Assembly (NCBI RefSeq): GCF_046000175.1
Contig: NZ_JBEOMB010000059.1
Location: 62,001-126,000, forward strand
Source of the DNA: Rhodoplanes sp046000175
Lineage (GTDB): Bacteria; Pseudomonadota; Alphaproteobacteria; Rhizobiales; Xanthobacteraceae
Direction: 5' to 3'
DNA length: 64,000 nucleotides
The notes below the pieces were generated by a model. The model was not told where the DNA came from, made no database searches, and saw only the letters and a list, made by a program, of their open reading frames with translations. This document shows, one piece after another, positions 10,932 through 17,512 of the stretch (the first letter of the stretch is position 1; each line of letters opens with the position of its first letter). Made by a program: the position numbers and the translations under genes.

Positions 10932-10958
10932 CTGGCACTCCGGTGTCGCGAGTGCCAG
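10932..10958 (-). promoter_or_regulatory. CIRCE operator (HrcA binding site)
   Basis: CTGGCACTC-N9-GAGTGCCAG is a perfect 9-bp inverted repeat with the 9-base spacer of the CIRCE consensus (TTAGCACTC-N9-GAGTGCTAA). It lies 65 bases upstream of the groES ATG. HrcA bound here represses groESL until heat or misfolded protein occupies the chaperonin. Two base pairs at each outer end differ from consensus, keeping the symmetry. Confidence 0.93.
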
Positions 10959-11439
10959 ACCCGGCCCGGAGATAGGGAGGCGGCTCCGGGCTGTCAAGGC
11001 GCCGGCCGGAACCAAACCGAGGCCGGGGCGTTGCGGCTGCCGGCGCGGTTAATGCGCCGGGCCGGTCGCGAGACGGCGACCGGCGGGCCCGCGAGGGCGC
11101 AGGCGTCGTCTTAGCCGGGCCGCCGCGGGCAGGCAACCCGCGGACGACTTGCCCGCGGATCGGTCACTCGACGATGACCTGATGGGACGAGCGCGCAGGA
11201 TGGTCCTGCGGCACCAGCGTATCCGGGTCGCTCACCCGCACCGGCTCGGGCAGTGGAAGCGGCTCGATCTCGACGGTCGGCGAAAAACTCAACCCGATCG
11301 GGCGAGTGAGAGAACGCCCGCCGCGGGGGGGCGACGCGCACCATCAGACCGGCCCGGAAACCACTGCCCCGGATACGGCCGTGGAAGGCGTTCTTCGGAA
11401 CGGCCGGGATCGGTGCGACAGGGCGGCCGAGCGAGAAAG
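10959..11439. other. Gene-poor interval upstream of groESL
   Basis: No convincing gene is seen in about 480 bases. The minus-strand frame ending near 11166 has a protein-like tail rich in Pro, Glu and Val but only a TTG as a possible start and no ribosome site. It may be a remnant or a very short gene. Confidence 0.5.
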
Positions 11440-11468
11440 AAAAAAGGCCGCGGCGGAGCCGCGGCCTT
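11440..11468 (-). terminator. Rho-independent terminator of the peptidoglycan-binding gene
   Basis: Minus-strand GGCCGCGGC-TCC-GCCGCGGCC (a perfect 9-bp stem) is followed by a run of six T residues. It lies about 45 bases downstream of the stop of the 232-residue secreted protein. Confidence 0.9.
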
Positions 11469-11512
11469 CGCGCGTCGGGGACCGGCCCCGACGGGGGTGC
11501 TCGTCGATCCGG

Positions 11513-12211
11513 TTACCGGCTGCCGGACCCCGAGCCGCCCGTATCCGATCCGGACATCCCGGAGCCGCCCGTCCCGGAGCCGCTCGCGCCCGAGCCGCTC
11601 GCGTCCGAACCGCTCGCGCCCGAGCCGGACGCATCGGACCCGGAGGCGCCGCCGCTCATCCCCGAGCCGCTCTCCCCGGAGGTGCCGCTCTGGCCGCCCT
11701 GCGAGGTCGGACCGCCGCCCGTCGACGAGCCGCCCGCCCCGGTGGTGCCCATCGACTGGCCCTGCCCGGCATCGCCGCCGAACTCGGCCATGTCGAGGCC
11801 GAGATCCGACAGCGCGCGCCGGTCGAGCTGGTCGTCGGCGGACGCATAGCCCTTGTCGCGCTTGAAGTTCTGCAGCGCCGAGCGGGTGTCCGGCCCCCAC
11901 ACGCCGTCGACCTCGCCGGAGCTGAAGCCCTTGTCGTTCAGCGCCTGCTGGAGGCGGCTGATCTGGTCCTTGCTGAGCCCGTCGACCGAGATCGGCTGCC
12001 GCTCGGCGGTCTGCCCGGCGCCGTCCATCGACGACTGCCGGCCGGAATCGTGCGCGCTCCCCTTGTCGCTCGAGCCCGACCCCTTGCCGCTCTGCTGGCC
12101 CTGTTGCCATTGGCCGGACGGCTGCTGGCCCTGCTGACCCTGCGAGGGCTGCTGCGCATAGGCCGGCAGCGACAGGGCGAGGACGGTCGTCGCGAGAAGA
12201 ATGCGTTTCAT
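11513..12211 (-). CDS. Secreted peptidoglycan-binding protein with Ser/Gly repeat tail
   Basis: A 232-residue protein with a short signal peptide (MKRILLATTVLALSLPAYA). It is followed by a Gln/Ser-rich linker and one PG_binding_1 domain at about 73-125 (ISRLQQALNDKGFSSGEVDG, VWGPDTRSALQNFKRDKGY). The last 80 residues are almost only Gly, Ser, Ala, Thr and Asp, with the ten-residue unit GSDASGSGAS repeated. The ATG is backed by GGGAGA upstream. The domain binds cell-wall peptide or glycan, so a periplasmic or surface wall-associated role is likely; there is no catalytic domain. The repetitive tail may be a flexible spacer and may vary in length between strains. Confidence 0.82.
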   Translation of the reverse strand: MKRILLATTVLALSLPAYAQQPSQGQQGQQPSGQWQQGQQSGKGSGSSDKGSAHDSGRQSSMDGAGQTAERQPISVDGLSKDQISRLQQALNDKGFSSGEVDGVWGPDTRSALQNFKRDKGYASADDQLDRRALSDLGLDMAEFGGDAGQGQSMGTTGAGGSSTGGGPTSQGGQSGTSGESGSGMSGGASGSDASGSGASGSDASGSGASGSGTGGSGMSGSDTGGSGSGSR

Positions 12212-12602
12212 CGAGGTCTCCCGGAGGTGTTCTGGTTGGGTTCGGTCCCGACACCGGGCCCGGCCGGCGTCATCCGTGCGCGAGGCGCGGAACCGACACC
12301 GGGCCAACCGGCGGCGGGCGACATCGTTCTGCTCACCTCGTCGATCTCGGCCGATGTCGCCGGCGACCATCCCGCCGCCGGACCGAGCTTGGTTCTCCGC
12401 CACCGGAGCCGGACGCCGATCGGAGCCGACGGCGGTCATCGAAACGCCCATCTCGGGCCGTCATGGTGAGGGCGTTCTTCCGCGAACCCGACGCTCGCGG
12501 GCGCGCCGGCACGGCCGGTCGGCGACGGCGGCGGAGGTATGAATCACACTTGCGTCAAGCCCTTCCGCCGATCAGAGTGGGGCATCGATGTCGGAGATCG
12601 TC
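12212..12602. other. Divergent intergenic region without a gene
   Basis: About 390 bases separate two divergently transcribed envelope-protein genes. Short GC-rich inverted segments are present, but no gene, tRNA or clear operator was found. It presumably holds both promoters. Confidence 0.5.
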
Positions 12603-13154
12603 ATGCTGGGTTCGTTCCGGGGCGCCGCGCGCGTATTGACGGCCGCCGCCGCGCTGACGTCGCTCGCGGGCTGCGCGAGCACGCTGCCGTCGTTCTCGGG
12701 CGGCGGGTCGGCGCCGGAGCCCGGCCCCGCCCCGGTGGCGGCGGCGCCGCCGTCCAGCATCCGGCCGGACGAGATCGTCGGCCGCTGGGGCATCGCCGCC
12801 TATCACCGGCCCGAGGACCGCGCCCGTACCGAGGCGGCGGCGCGCGGCCAGTGCAAGCTGCCCTTCGTCATCAATCGCTCCTCGACCGGCGTGTCGATGC
12901 TCGGCCACGACAGCCCGCAGGTGCAGGACATGCTGCTCAAGGCGGGACCGGACGGGAAGAGCTATATCGGCCCGAGCCCGGCCGCCCCCGATGCCGACGA
13001 CCGCGAGGTGGTGTCGTTCGACGGCCGCGTGCTGATCCTCAAATGGGTCGATCCGGAGGTCGCCGGCCGCTACGGCACCATGATCCTGGTGCGCTGCGGC
13101 GCCGAGGGCACCACGGCGCGCGCCCCGCGTCCCGCTCCCGCCGCCGCCCGCTGA
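12603..13154 (+). CDS. Putative outer-membrane or periplasmic lipoprotein
   Basis: Starting at the second ATG gives 183 residues and a normal lipoprotein signal, MLGSFRGAARVLTAAAALTS followed by LAGC, with the lipobox Cys at about residue 24. GGAG lies six bases before this ATG; an ATG five codons upstream would put an acidic residue in the signal n-region. The mature part has a Pro-rich linker (to about residue 50), then a compact domain starting IRPDEIVGRWGIAAYH, which suggests a lipocalin-like or hypothetical alpha-proteobacterial lipoprotein family. No enzymatic motif is seen. The next gene starts 30 bases later, so the two may be co-transcribed. Confidence 0.75.
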   Translation: MLGSFRGAARVLTAAAALTSLAGCASTLPSFSGGGSAPEPGPAPVAAAPPSSIRPDEIVGRWGIAAYHRPEDRARTEAAARGQCKLPFVINRSSTGVSMLGHDSPQVQDMLLKAGPDGKSYIGPSPAAPDADDREVVSFDGRVLILKWVDPEVAGRYGTMILVRCGAEGTTARAPRPAPAAAR

Positions 13155-13184
13155 TCCGCCACCCTGCATGACCACGAGGCCCGC

Positions 13185-13619
13185 ATGAATGCCGGGCACC
13201 CCAAGCTCCTCTGGTTGCCGCTCGCCCCGTTCGAGCGCGACGGGCTGAAGACCGCGCTCAAGGGCGCCGGCCTGCCGCACGACGACGTCGCGGCGCCCGG
13301 ACGGTACTTCTGGCGCTTCGAGGAGAACGACGTCCCGGTCGGCTTCGGCGGCATCGAGGTGCACGGCGACGACGGGCTCCTGCGCATCGTCACCCTGCCG
13401 ATGCTGCGCCATCGCGGTCTCGGCGGCGCCATCGCCGAGGCGCTGGAGGGCGAGACCGTCGCGCTCGGCTGCCGCGCCCTGTGGGTGGCGGCCGGCGGCG
13501 AGGCCGCCTTCTTCGCCGAGCGCGGCTACGTGCCGGTGCTGCCCACCGCCGTCCCGGCCGCGATCGCCGAGCGCCTCTCGTCCGGCGCCGACACGCCGAT
13601 GATGAAGAGGGTGGGATAG
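13185..13619 (+). CDS. GNAT acetyltransferase, ArsN2-like
   Basis: The 144-residue protein is close to a minimal GNAT fold. The acetyl-CoA loop is RHRGLGGAIAEAL (about residues 76-88), preceded by the beta strand LLRIVTLPML and followed by LGCRALWVAAGGEAAFFAERGYVP. This layout, including the final AIAERLSSGADTPMM, resembles ArsN2-type acetyltransferases associated with arsenic resistance. No ars genes are nearby, so the substrate is uncertain. The start has GAGG upstream and lies 30 bases after the lipoprotein gene. Confidence 0.75.
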   Translation: MNAGHPKLLWLPLAPFERDGLKTALKGAGLPHDDVAAPGRYFWRFEENDVPVGFGGIEVHGDDGLLRIVTLPMLRHRGLGGAIAEALEGETVALGCRALWVAAGGEAAFFAERGYVPVLPTAVPAAIAERLSSGADTPMMKRVG

Positions 13620-13677
13620 GGCGGAGCGAGGTGATGTGACGGGGGTGTTTCGGCGCCCCGGCGCCTCACGACCATCA

Positions 13678-13897
13678 TCGGGCTTGGCTCACCCCCTCTT
13701 CGTCGCGTCACGACTGTCGACGGGCTTGGCTCACCCCCTCCCCATCCCTCCCCCACAAGGGGGGAGGGAGCAGGCTGTGGCGGGCCCCGCCCATCTGGTC
13801 GCACCACCGAACTGATATCGCTTTCCCGGGGCTCCGTGGCCGCGCCTCCTGCGTTCCCTCCCCCCTTGTGGGGGAGGGACAGGGAGGGGGGTGAGCC
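13678..13897. repeat. Long imperfect inverted repeat with a direct repeat
   Basis: Arms of about 37 bases face each other at 13728-13764 and 13860-13897. Each contains GGCTCACCCCC, TCCCTCCCCC and ACAAGGGGGG or its complement. A 20-base direct repeat (CGGGCTTGGCTCACCCCCTC) occurs at 13678-13697 and 13721-13740. The 95-base loop has no gene. It lies between convergent genes and may fold at transcript 3' ends. Confidence 0.8.
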
Positions 13898-14009
13898 ACG
13901 CACGATCACGTCAGCGATGAGAGCGACCCGCGCAGCCACCAACAGACGACGTGATCAGGTCGGCTTCAACGAAGCAAAGTGATCACGTCCTCTCTTCACT
14001 CCTTCGCAG

Positions 14010-15086
14010 CTACTCCGTCTTGGCGCCGAGGCCGGCGAGCTTGACGATCTTGGCCCACTTCTCGATGTCGGCGCGCAGATAGGCGTCGAACGCCTTCGGG
14101 TCCATGTCCATCGGCACGGCGCCCTGGCGGCTCCACGCCTCGCGGATCTCGGGCCTGGCGATCACGGCCCGGATCGCGCCGTTGAGCTGGTCGACGATCG
14201 CGGCGGGGGTGCCGGCCGGCGCCATCACGCCGAGCCAGATGGTCGCCTCGTAGCCCGGCACGCCGGCCTCCGCGACGGTCGGCACGTTCGGCATTAGGGC
14301 CGAGCGCGTCGTTCCGGTGGTGGCGAGCGCGCGCACCTGGCCGGCCTCGGCGTTGCTGCGCATCGTCGTGATGGCGTCGAACATCATCTGCACATGGCCG
14401 CCCATCACGGCGTTGCGGGCCTCGCCCGACGCCTTGTGCGGCACATGCACGATGTCGGTGCCGCTCATCGCCTTGAACAGCTCTCCGGCCATGTGATACG
14501 GCGTGCCCGGCCCCGACGAGGCGTAGTTCAGGCCGCCGGGCTTCTGCTTGGCGAGCGCGATGAACTCGGCGAGCGTCTTGGCCGGCACGGCGTTGTTCAC
14601 CACCATCAGCAGGTCGGACGAGTTGATCGGCGCCACCGCGACGAAGTCCCGCATCAGCTCGAACGGCTTGTTGGGGATCAGCGACTCGTTCGTCGTGTGG
14701 GTGTTCGACATCACGAGCAGCGTGTAACCGTCGGCCGGCGACTTCGCGACCATGTCGGTGCCGATGATGGCGCCGGCGCCGGGCCGGTTCTCCACCACGA
14801 AGGACTGCTTCGTCGTCTCGGAGAGATGCTGCGCCAGCGCGCGGGCGAACACGTCGGCCGGGCCGCCGGCGCCGAACGGCACGATCATGCGCACCGGCCG
14901 TGCCGGATAGTCCTGCGCCGCGGCCGGCCCGCTCGGTGATGCTGCGATTGCGAGAAGAACGGCTCCGGCGAGGCCGGACACCAGCAGACGAGACGACAGC
15001 ACGCGGAAAGACGGGACGCGAGGCAACAGGACGCGAGGCAACAGGACGCGAGGCAACAGGGCGAGAGCACGCCGGCGAGCGTTCAT
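14010..15086 (-). CDS. Tripartite tricarboxylate transporter substrate-binding protein (Bug family), orphan
   Basis: A 358-residue extracytoplasmic receptor. After the signal the mature protein starts QDYPARPVRMIVPFGAGGPADV and shows Bug family blocks: VVENRPGAGAIIGTDMVAKS, PADGYTLLVMSNTH, GLNYASSGPGTPYHMAGELF, and PNVPTVAEAGVPGYEATIWL. These proteins bind carboxylates and similar small acids for TctAB permeases, but no tctAB adjoins it. The ATG has a strong GGAGGAAG site. The n-region is odd: three perfect LLPRV units encoded by a 15-bp tandem repeat lengthen the leader, giving a signal peptide of about 58 residues. Confidence 0.9.
   Translation of the reverse strand: MNARRRALALLPRVLLPRVLLPRVPSFRVLSSRLLVSGLAGAVLLAIAASPSGPAAAQDYPARPVRMIVPFGAGGPADVFARALAQHLSETTKQSFVVENRPGAGAIIGTDMVAKSPADGYTLLVMSNTHTTNESLIPNKPFELMRDFVAVAPINSSDLLMVVNNAVPAKTLAEFIALAKQKPGGLNYASSGPGTPYHMAGELFKAMSGTDIVHVPHKASGEARNAVMGGHVQMMFDAITTMRSNAEAGQVRALATTGTTRSALMPNVPTVAEAGVPGYEATIWLGVMAPAGTPAAIVDQLNGAIRAVIARPEIREAWSRQGAVPMDMDPKAFDAYLRADIEKWAKIVKLAGLGAKTE
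15015..15059. repeat. 15-bp tandem repeat, three perfect copies, in a signal-peptide coding region
   Basis: The unit GACGCGAGGCAACAG occurs three times without change. It lies in frame inside the leader of the Bug protein and encodes LLPRV on the minus strand. Because the unit is a multiple of three, copy-number change would alter leader length without a frameshift. Confidence 0.95.
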
Positions 15087-15182
15087 GGACTTCCTCCCGT
15101 GTGATGGATCGTTGTGACGGCCGATCCTTTCATCCACGGGTACCACGAACGCGCCCGGCCGGCGAGGCGTCCGCGTGCTAAG

Positions 15183-15288
15183 GGATCACAGGAGATCGCA
15201 GGGGATCACGGGAGATCGCAGGCGACGAGGCGCCGGGCCACTCCGCCAGGCGGTCGCCGGGTCGCACAGGCTCGGTCGCACAGGCTCG
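15183..15288. repeat. Two adjacent short tandem duplications (20 bp and 14 bp)
   Basis: A 20-bp unit starting GGATCAC and ending GATCGCAGG is repeated at 15183-15202 and 15203-15222 with one change. A 14-bp unit GTCGCACAGGCTCG is repeated perfectly at 15261-15274 and 15275-15288. They lie between the Bug gene start and the cheZ stop, in a non-coding 227-base interval. Confidence 0.85.
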
Positions 15289-15313
15289 GTCGAACCGGCC
15301 CGGTCGAGCCGGC

Positions 15314-16075
15314 TCAGTCGAACAGCGCGTCGATGTCGTTCTGGGAGACGTGGCCCGCGTCGCCCTCGAGCTTGGGGCCGTTGAGGAGCTTGTCCTCCTC
15401 CGAGACCTCGGGCGCCGCCACCTCGGGCACGTATTCGCCGAAGGACTCGATGCCGCCCCAGATCTCTTCCATGCGGCGGATGTGCTCCTCGATGAACTTG
15501 AGGGCTGCCACCACCTTGCTGATCCGCTGGCCGGTGAGATCCTGGAAATTGCAGGACTCGAAGATGCGGATCACGCAGTCCTGGATTTCACGCGCCGTCG
15601 CCTTCTGGGTCTCGTCGGTGAGCGCATTGGCGAGCGTGTCGGCGCGGCTGTCGATGTCCTCGACGGCGCCCAGGATCGCCTCGGTGGCCCGCTCGGTGTC
15701 GTCGACGACGGCGTCGAGCTCGTTCGCCACCCGCGACATCTCGTGGCCGTTGAAGCCGGTGACGTGGATGGTCGCCAGCTCGCGCTTGGTCTCGACGATC
15801 GCGTCGCTGATCACGTCGAGCTCGGCCTTGAGCTTGTGGAACTCGTTGAACTGCGCCTGGAACTTCTCGAGCGTCTGCTGCGCCTCGGTGGCGCGGCCCT
15901 CGATCAGGGCGCGCACGCCGCGGATCTCGGTGATCACCTCGAGGTGGCGCAACGCGGCGTCCGCGTCGTTCGCCGAGGCGGGCATGACGACCTCGTCCGC
16001 CGATCCGATGAGACCTAACGCGATCTCTTCGACGGGGCGGACCTGCTCGATGCGAAAGAGTTTGCGCGTTTGCAT
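15314..16075 (-). CDS. cheZ: Chemotaxis CheY-P phosphatase CheZ
   Basis: The 253-residue protein has the all-helical CheZ fold and the catalytic helix motif FQDLTGQ at 177-183; Asp179 and Gln183 correspond to the CheY-binding Asp143 and catalytic Gln147 of E. coli CheZ. The C-terminal peptide SQNDIDALFD fits the CheY-docking tail of CheZ and also resembles the LSQ-EIDALL peptide by which FliM binds CheY-P. It speeds dephosphorylation of CheY-P in the cytoplasm. No other chemotaxis or flagellar gene is in the window, so it is an orphan locus. The start ATG opens MQTRKLFRIEQVRPVEEI. Confidence 0.93.
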   Translation of the reverse strand: MQTRKLFRIEQVRPVEEIALGLIGSADEVVMPASANDADAALRHLEVITEIRGVRALIEGRATEAQQTLEKFQAQFNEFHKLKAELDVISDAIVETKRELATIHVTGFNGHEMSRVANELDAVVDDTERATEAILGAVEDIDSRADTLANALTDETQKATAREIQDCVIRIFESCNFQDLTGQRISKVVAALKFIEEHIRRMEEIWGGIESFGEYVPEVAAPEVSEEDKLLNGPKLEGDAGHVSQNDIDALFD

Positions 16076-16453
16076 GGAGGCTTCGGTAATTCGAGGCGTT
16101 CTTTACCGTTCTACCGGACCATTCTTTAACGACCGGTTCACGCGACGGATGTGCACGTTTCCGGTGAGTTCTCGGCCCTGGTGTCGTCGTGGCGCAGCGC
16201 CGCGCGGCCCGCGCCCGAAGCGCGGTTACGATGTATTTACCACGTTTCGGCGCGCTTCATGTTTCATTAACCACGAAAATTCCGTGTTTACGGTTCCGAC
16301 ACCATAGTCGTTCGAATTCCATCGATCATACCGTTACAGTAAATCGGGGCCGGCTCGTTTTTACGACTTGGTCGCCATTTCGGGCTTTTACTCGAAATGC
16401 ACCACGACTTGGTGTCCGAACCGTTCATCGCGTAACGAGTGCAGAGCCCCGTC
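16076..16453. promoter_or_regulatory. AT-richer divergent promoter region between cheZ and the L,D-transpeptidase
   Basis: About 378 bases are clearly less GC-rich than the surroundings. Small inverted repeats are visible, including CACCA-CGACT-TGGTG (near 16399-16413) and an imperfect CACGAAAATTCCGTG (near 16275-16289). No gene is seen. Specific promoters were not assigned. Confidence 0.5.
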
Positions 16454-17197
16454 ATGTCCCGCGTTCTTCTTTGCCTCCTGGCCGCGACCGCGCTGTCGGG
16501 ACCGCCGGCCCTCGCCCAGACCTACGTGTCGGGCCCTCACACCGTCTCCGGACGCGTCTACATGGTGCCGCAGACCGCCCAGCAGGCGCCGGTGCGGCGC
16601 GGCGGCCTCGGCGGCGGCTTCATCGAGGCGATCTTTTCGGGCGGCGACGTCGCCGCGCCGCATGCCCGCGGGGGCCAGGCGCAGGATCCGACCCAGTATG
16701 GCGGCGGACGTTACGCCGGCATCGACCCGAGCGAGTTCAGCCGCACCGCCGTCGATCCGCGCTTCCGGCCGCAGGTGGTCGCCTATGACGGCGACGAGGC
16801 GCCCGGCACGATCGTGGTCGATACCCGGAATTTCTATCTGTACCTCGTCCAGGGCAACGGCCGGGCGATGCGCTACGGCGTCGGCGTCGGCCGTCCGGGC
16901 TTCACCTGGGCCGGCGCCCACACCATCACGGGCAAGAAGGAATGGCCGGACTGGCGGCCGCCCGAGGAGATGCTGCGCCGGCAGCCGGGTCTGCCGAGCT
17001 TCATGCCCGGCGGCCCGGAGAACCCGCTCGGCGCCCGCGCCCTCTATCTCGGCGACACGCTCTATCGCATCCACGGCTCCAACGAGCCCTGGACGATCGG
17101 CACCCAGGTGTCGTCCGGCTGCATCCGCATGCGCAACGAGGACGTCATGGACCTCTACGAGCGGGTGAAGGTCGGCAGCAAGGTCGTCGTCCTCTGA
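16454..17197 (+). CDS. L,D-transpeptidase (YkuD domain), secreted
   Basis: The 247-residue protein starts at the ATG of MSRVLLCLLAATALSG, a signal peptide ending ALAQ; a GTG five codons upstream is possible. The catalytic YkuD domain covers about 115-247. It has strand APGTIVVDTRNFYLYLV, the His of YRIHGSN (His207) and the active-site Cys in SSGCIRM (Cys223), followed by the conserved Arg. Such enzymes make 3-3 cross-links in peptidoglycan or attach proteins to it, and cross-linking of this kind is prominent in Hyphomicrobiales. A Gly-rich linker (about 50-110) separates signal and domain. Confidence 0.93.
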   Translation: MSRVLLCLLAATALSGPPALAQTYVSGPHTVSGRVYMVPQTAQQAPVRRGGLGGGFIEAIFSGGDVAAPHARGGQAQDPTQYGGGRYAGIDPSEFSRTAVDPRFRPQVVAYDGDEAPGTIVVDTRNFYLYLVQGNGRAMRYGVGVGRPGFTWAGAHTITGKKEWPDWRPPEEMLRRQPGLPSFMPGGPENPLGARALYLGDTLYRIHGSNEPWTIGTQVSSGCIRMRNEDVMDLYERVKVGSKVVVL

Positions 17198-17259
17198 AGT
17201 TCCGTGCGACCGGCGAAGGGCAGCCCCCCGACGCCGCGACGTGAAGTGAAAGCTCTTCC

Positions 17260-17280
17260 GTGCCGTCCGCCGGACGGCAC
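17260..17280 (+). terminator. Terminator-like hairpin after the L,D-transpeptidase gene
   Basis: GTGCCGTCC-GCC-GGACGGCAC is a perfect 9-bp stem 63 bases after the stop. There is no T run, so it may be a Rho-dependent 3' end or an mRNA stabiliser rather than a classical terminator. Confidence 0.4.
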
Positions 17281-17512
17281 TCACCCCGGAGGGACTGCCC
17301 GCACCGTCACGATCATCCGTCCACCCTGTTGATTTACTGGCGCGGGGCGCGTCCGATTCGACATTGCGCGAATCGGGCGCGTTCCTGCGTCCGGCGGGGC
17401 GCGGCAGCGACATACCGACGCCGAAGTCATGGCCCTACGGTCGCGCCCGAGCCGAGGCGGCGGTTGCGTCGCAGCGGGCGCCGCGTCGTCGAAGTCACCG
17501 GGGGAGGGGATC

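Noticed and set aside
11166..11342. Minus-strand frame with a protein-like C-terminus (EIEPLPLPEPVRVSDPDTLV region)
   Set aside because: The only possible start is a TTG, there is no ribosome site and no family resemblance; too short to support.
13728..13897. A CRISPR array
   Set aside because: Only two inverted (not direct) arms with G/C runs and no regular spacers or cas genes; none elsewhere in the window either.
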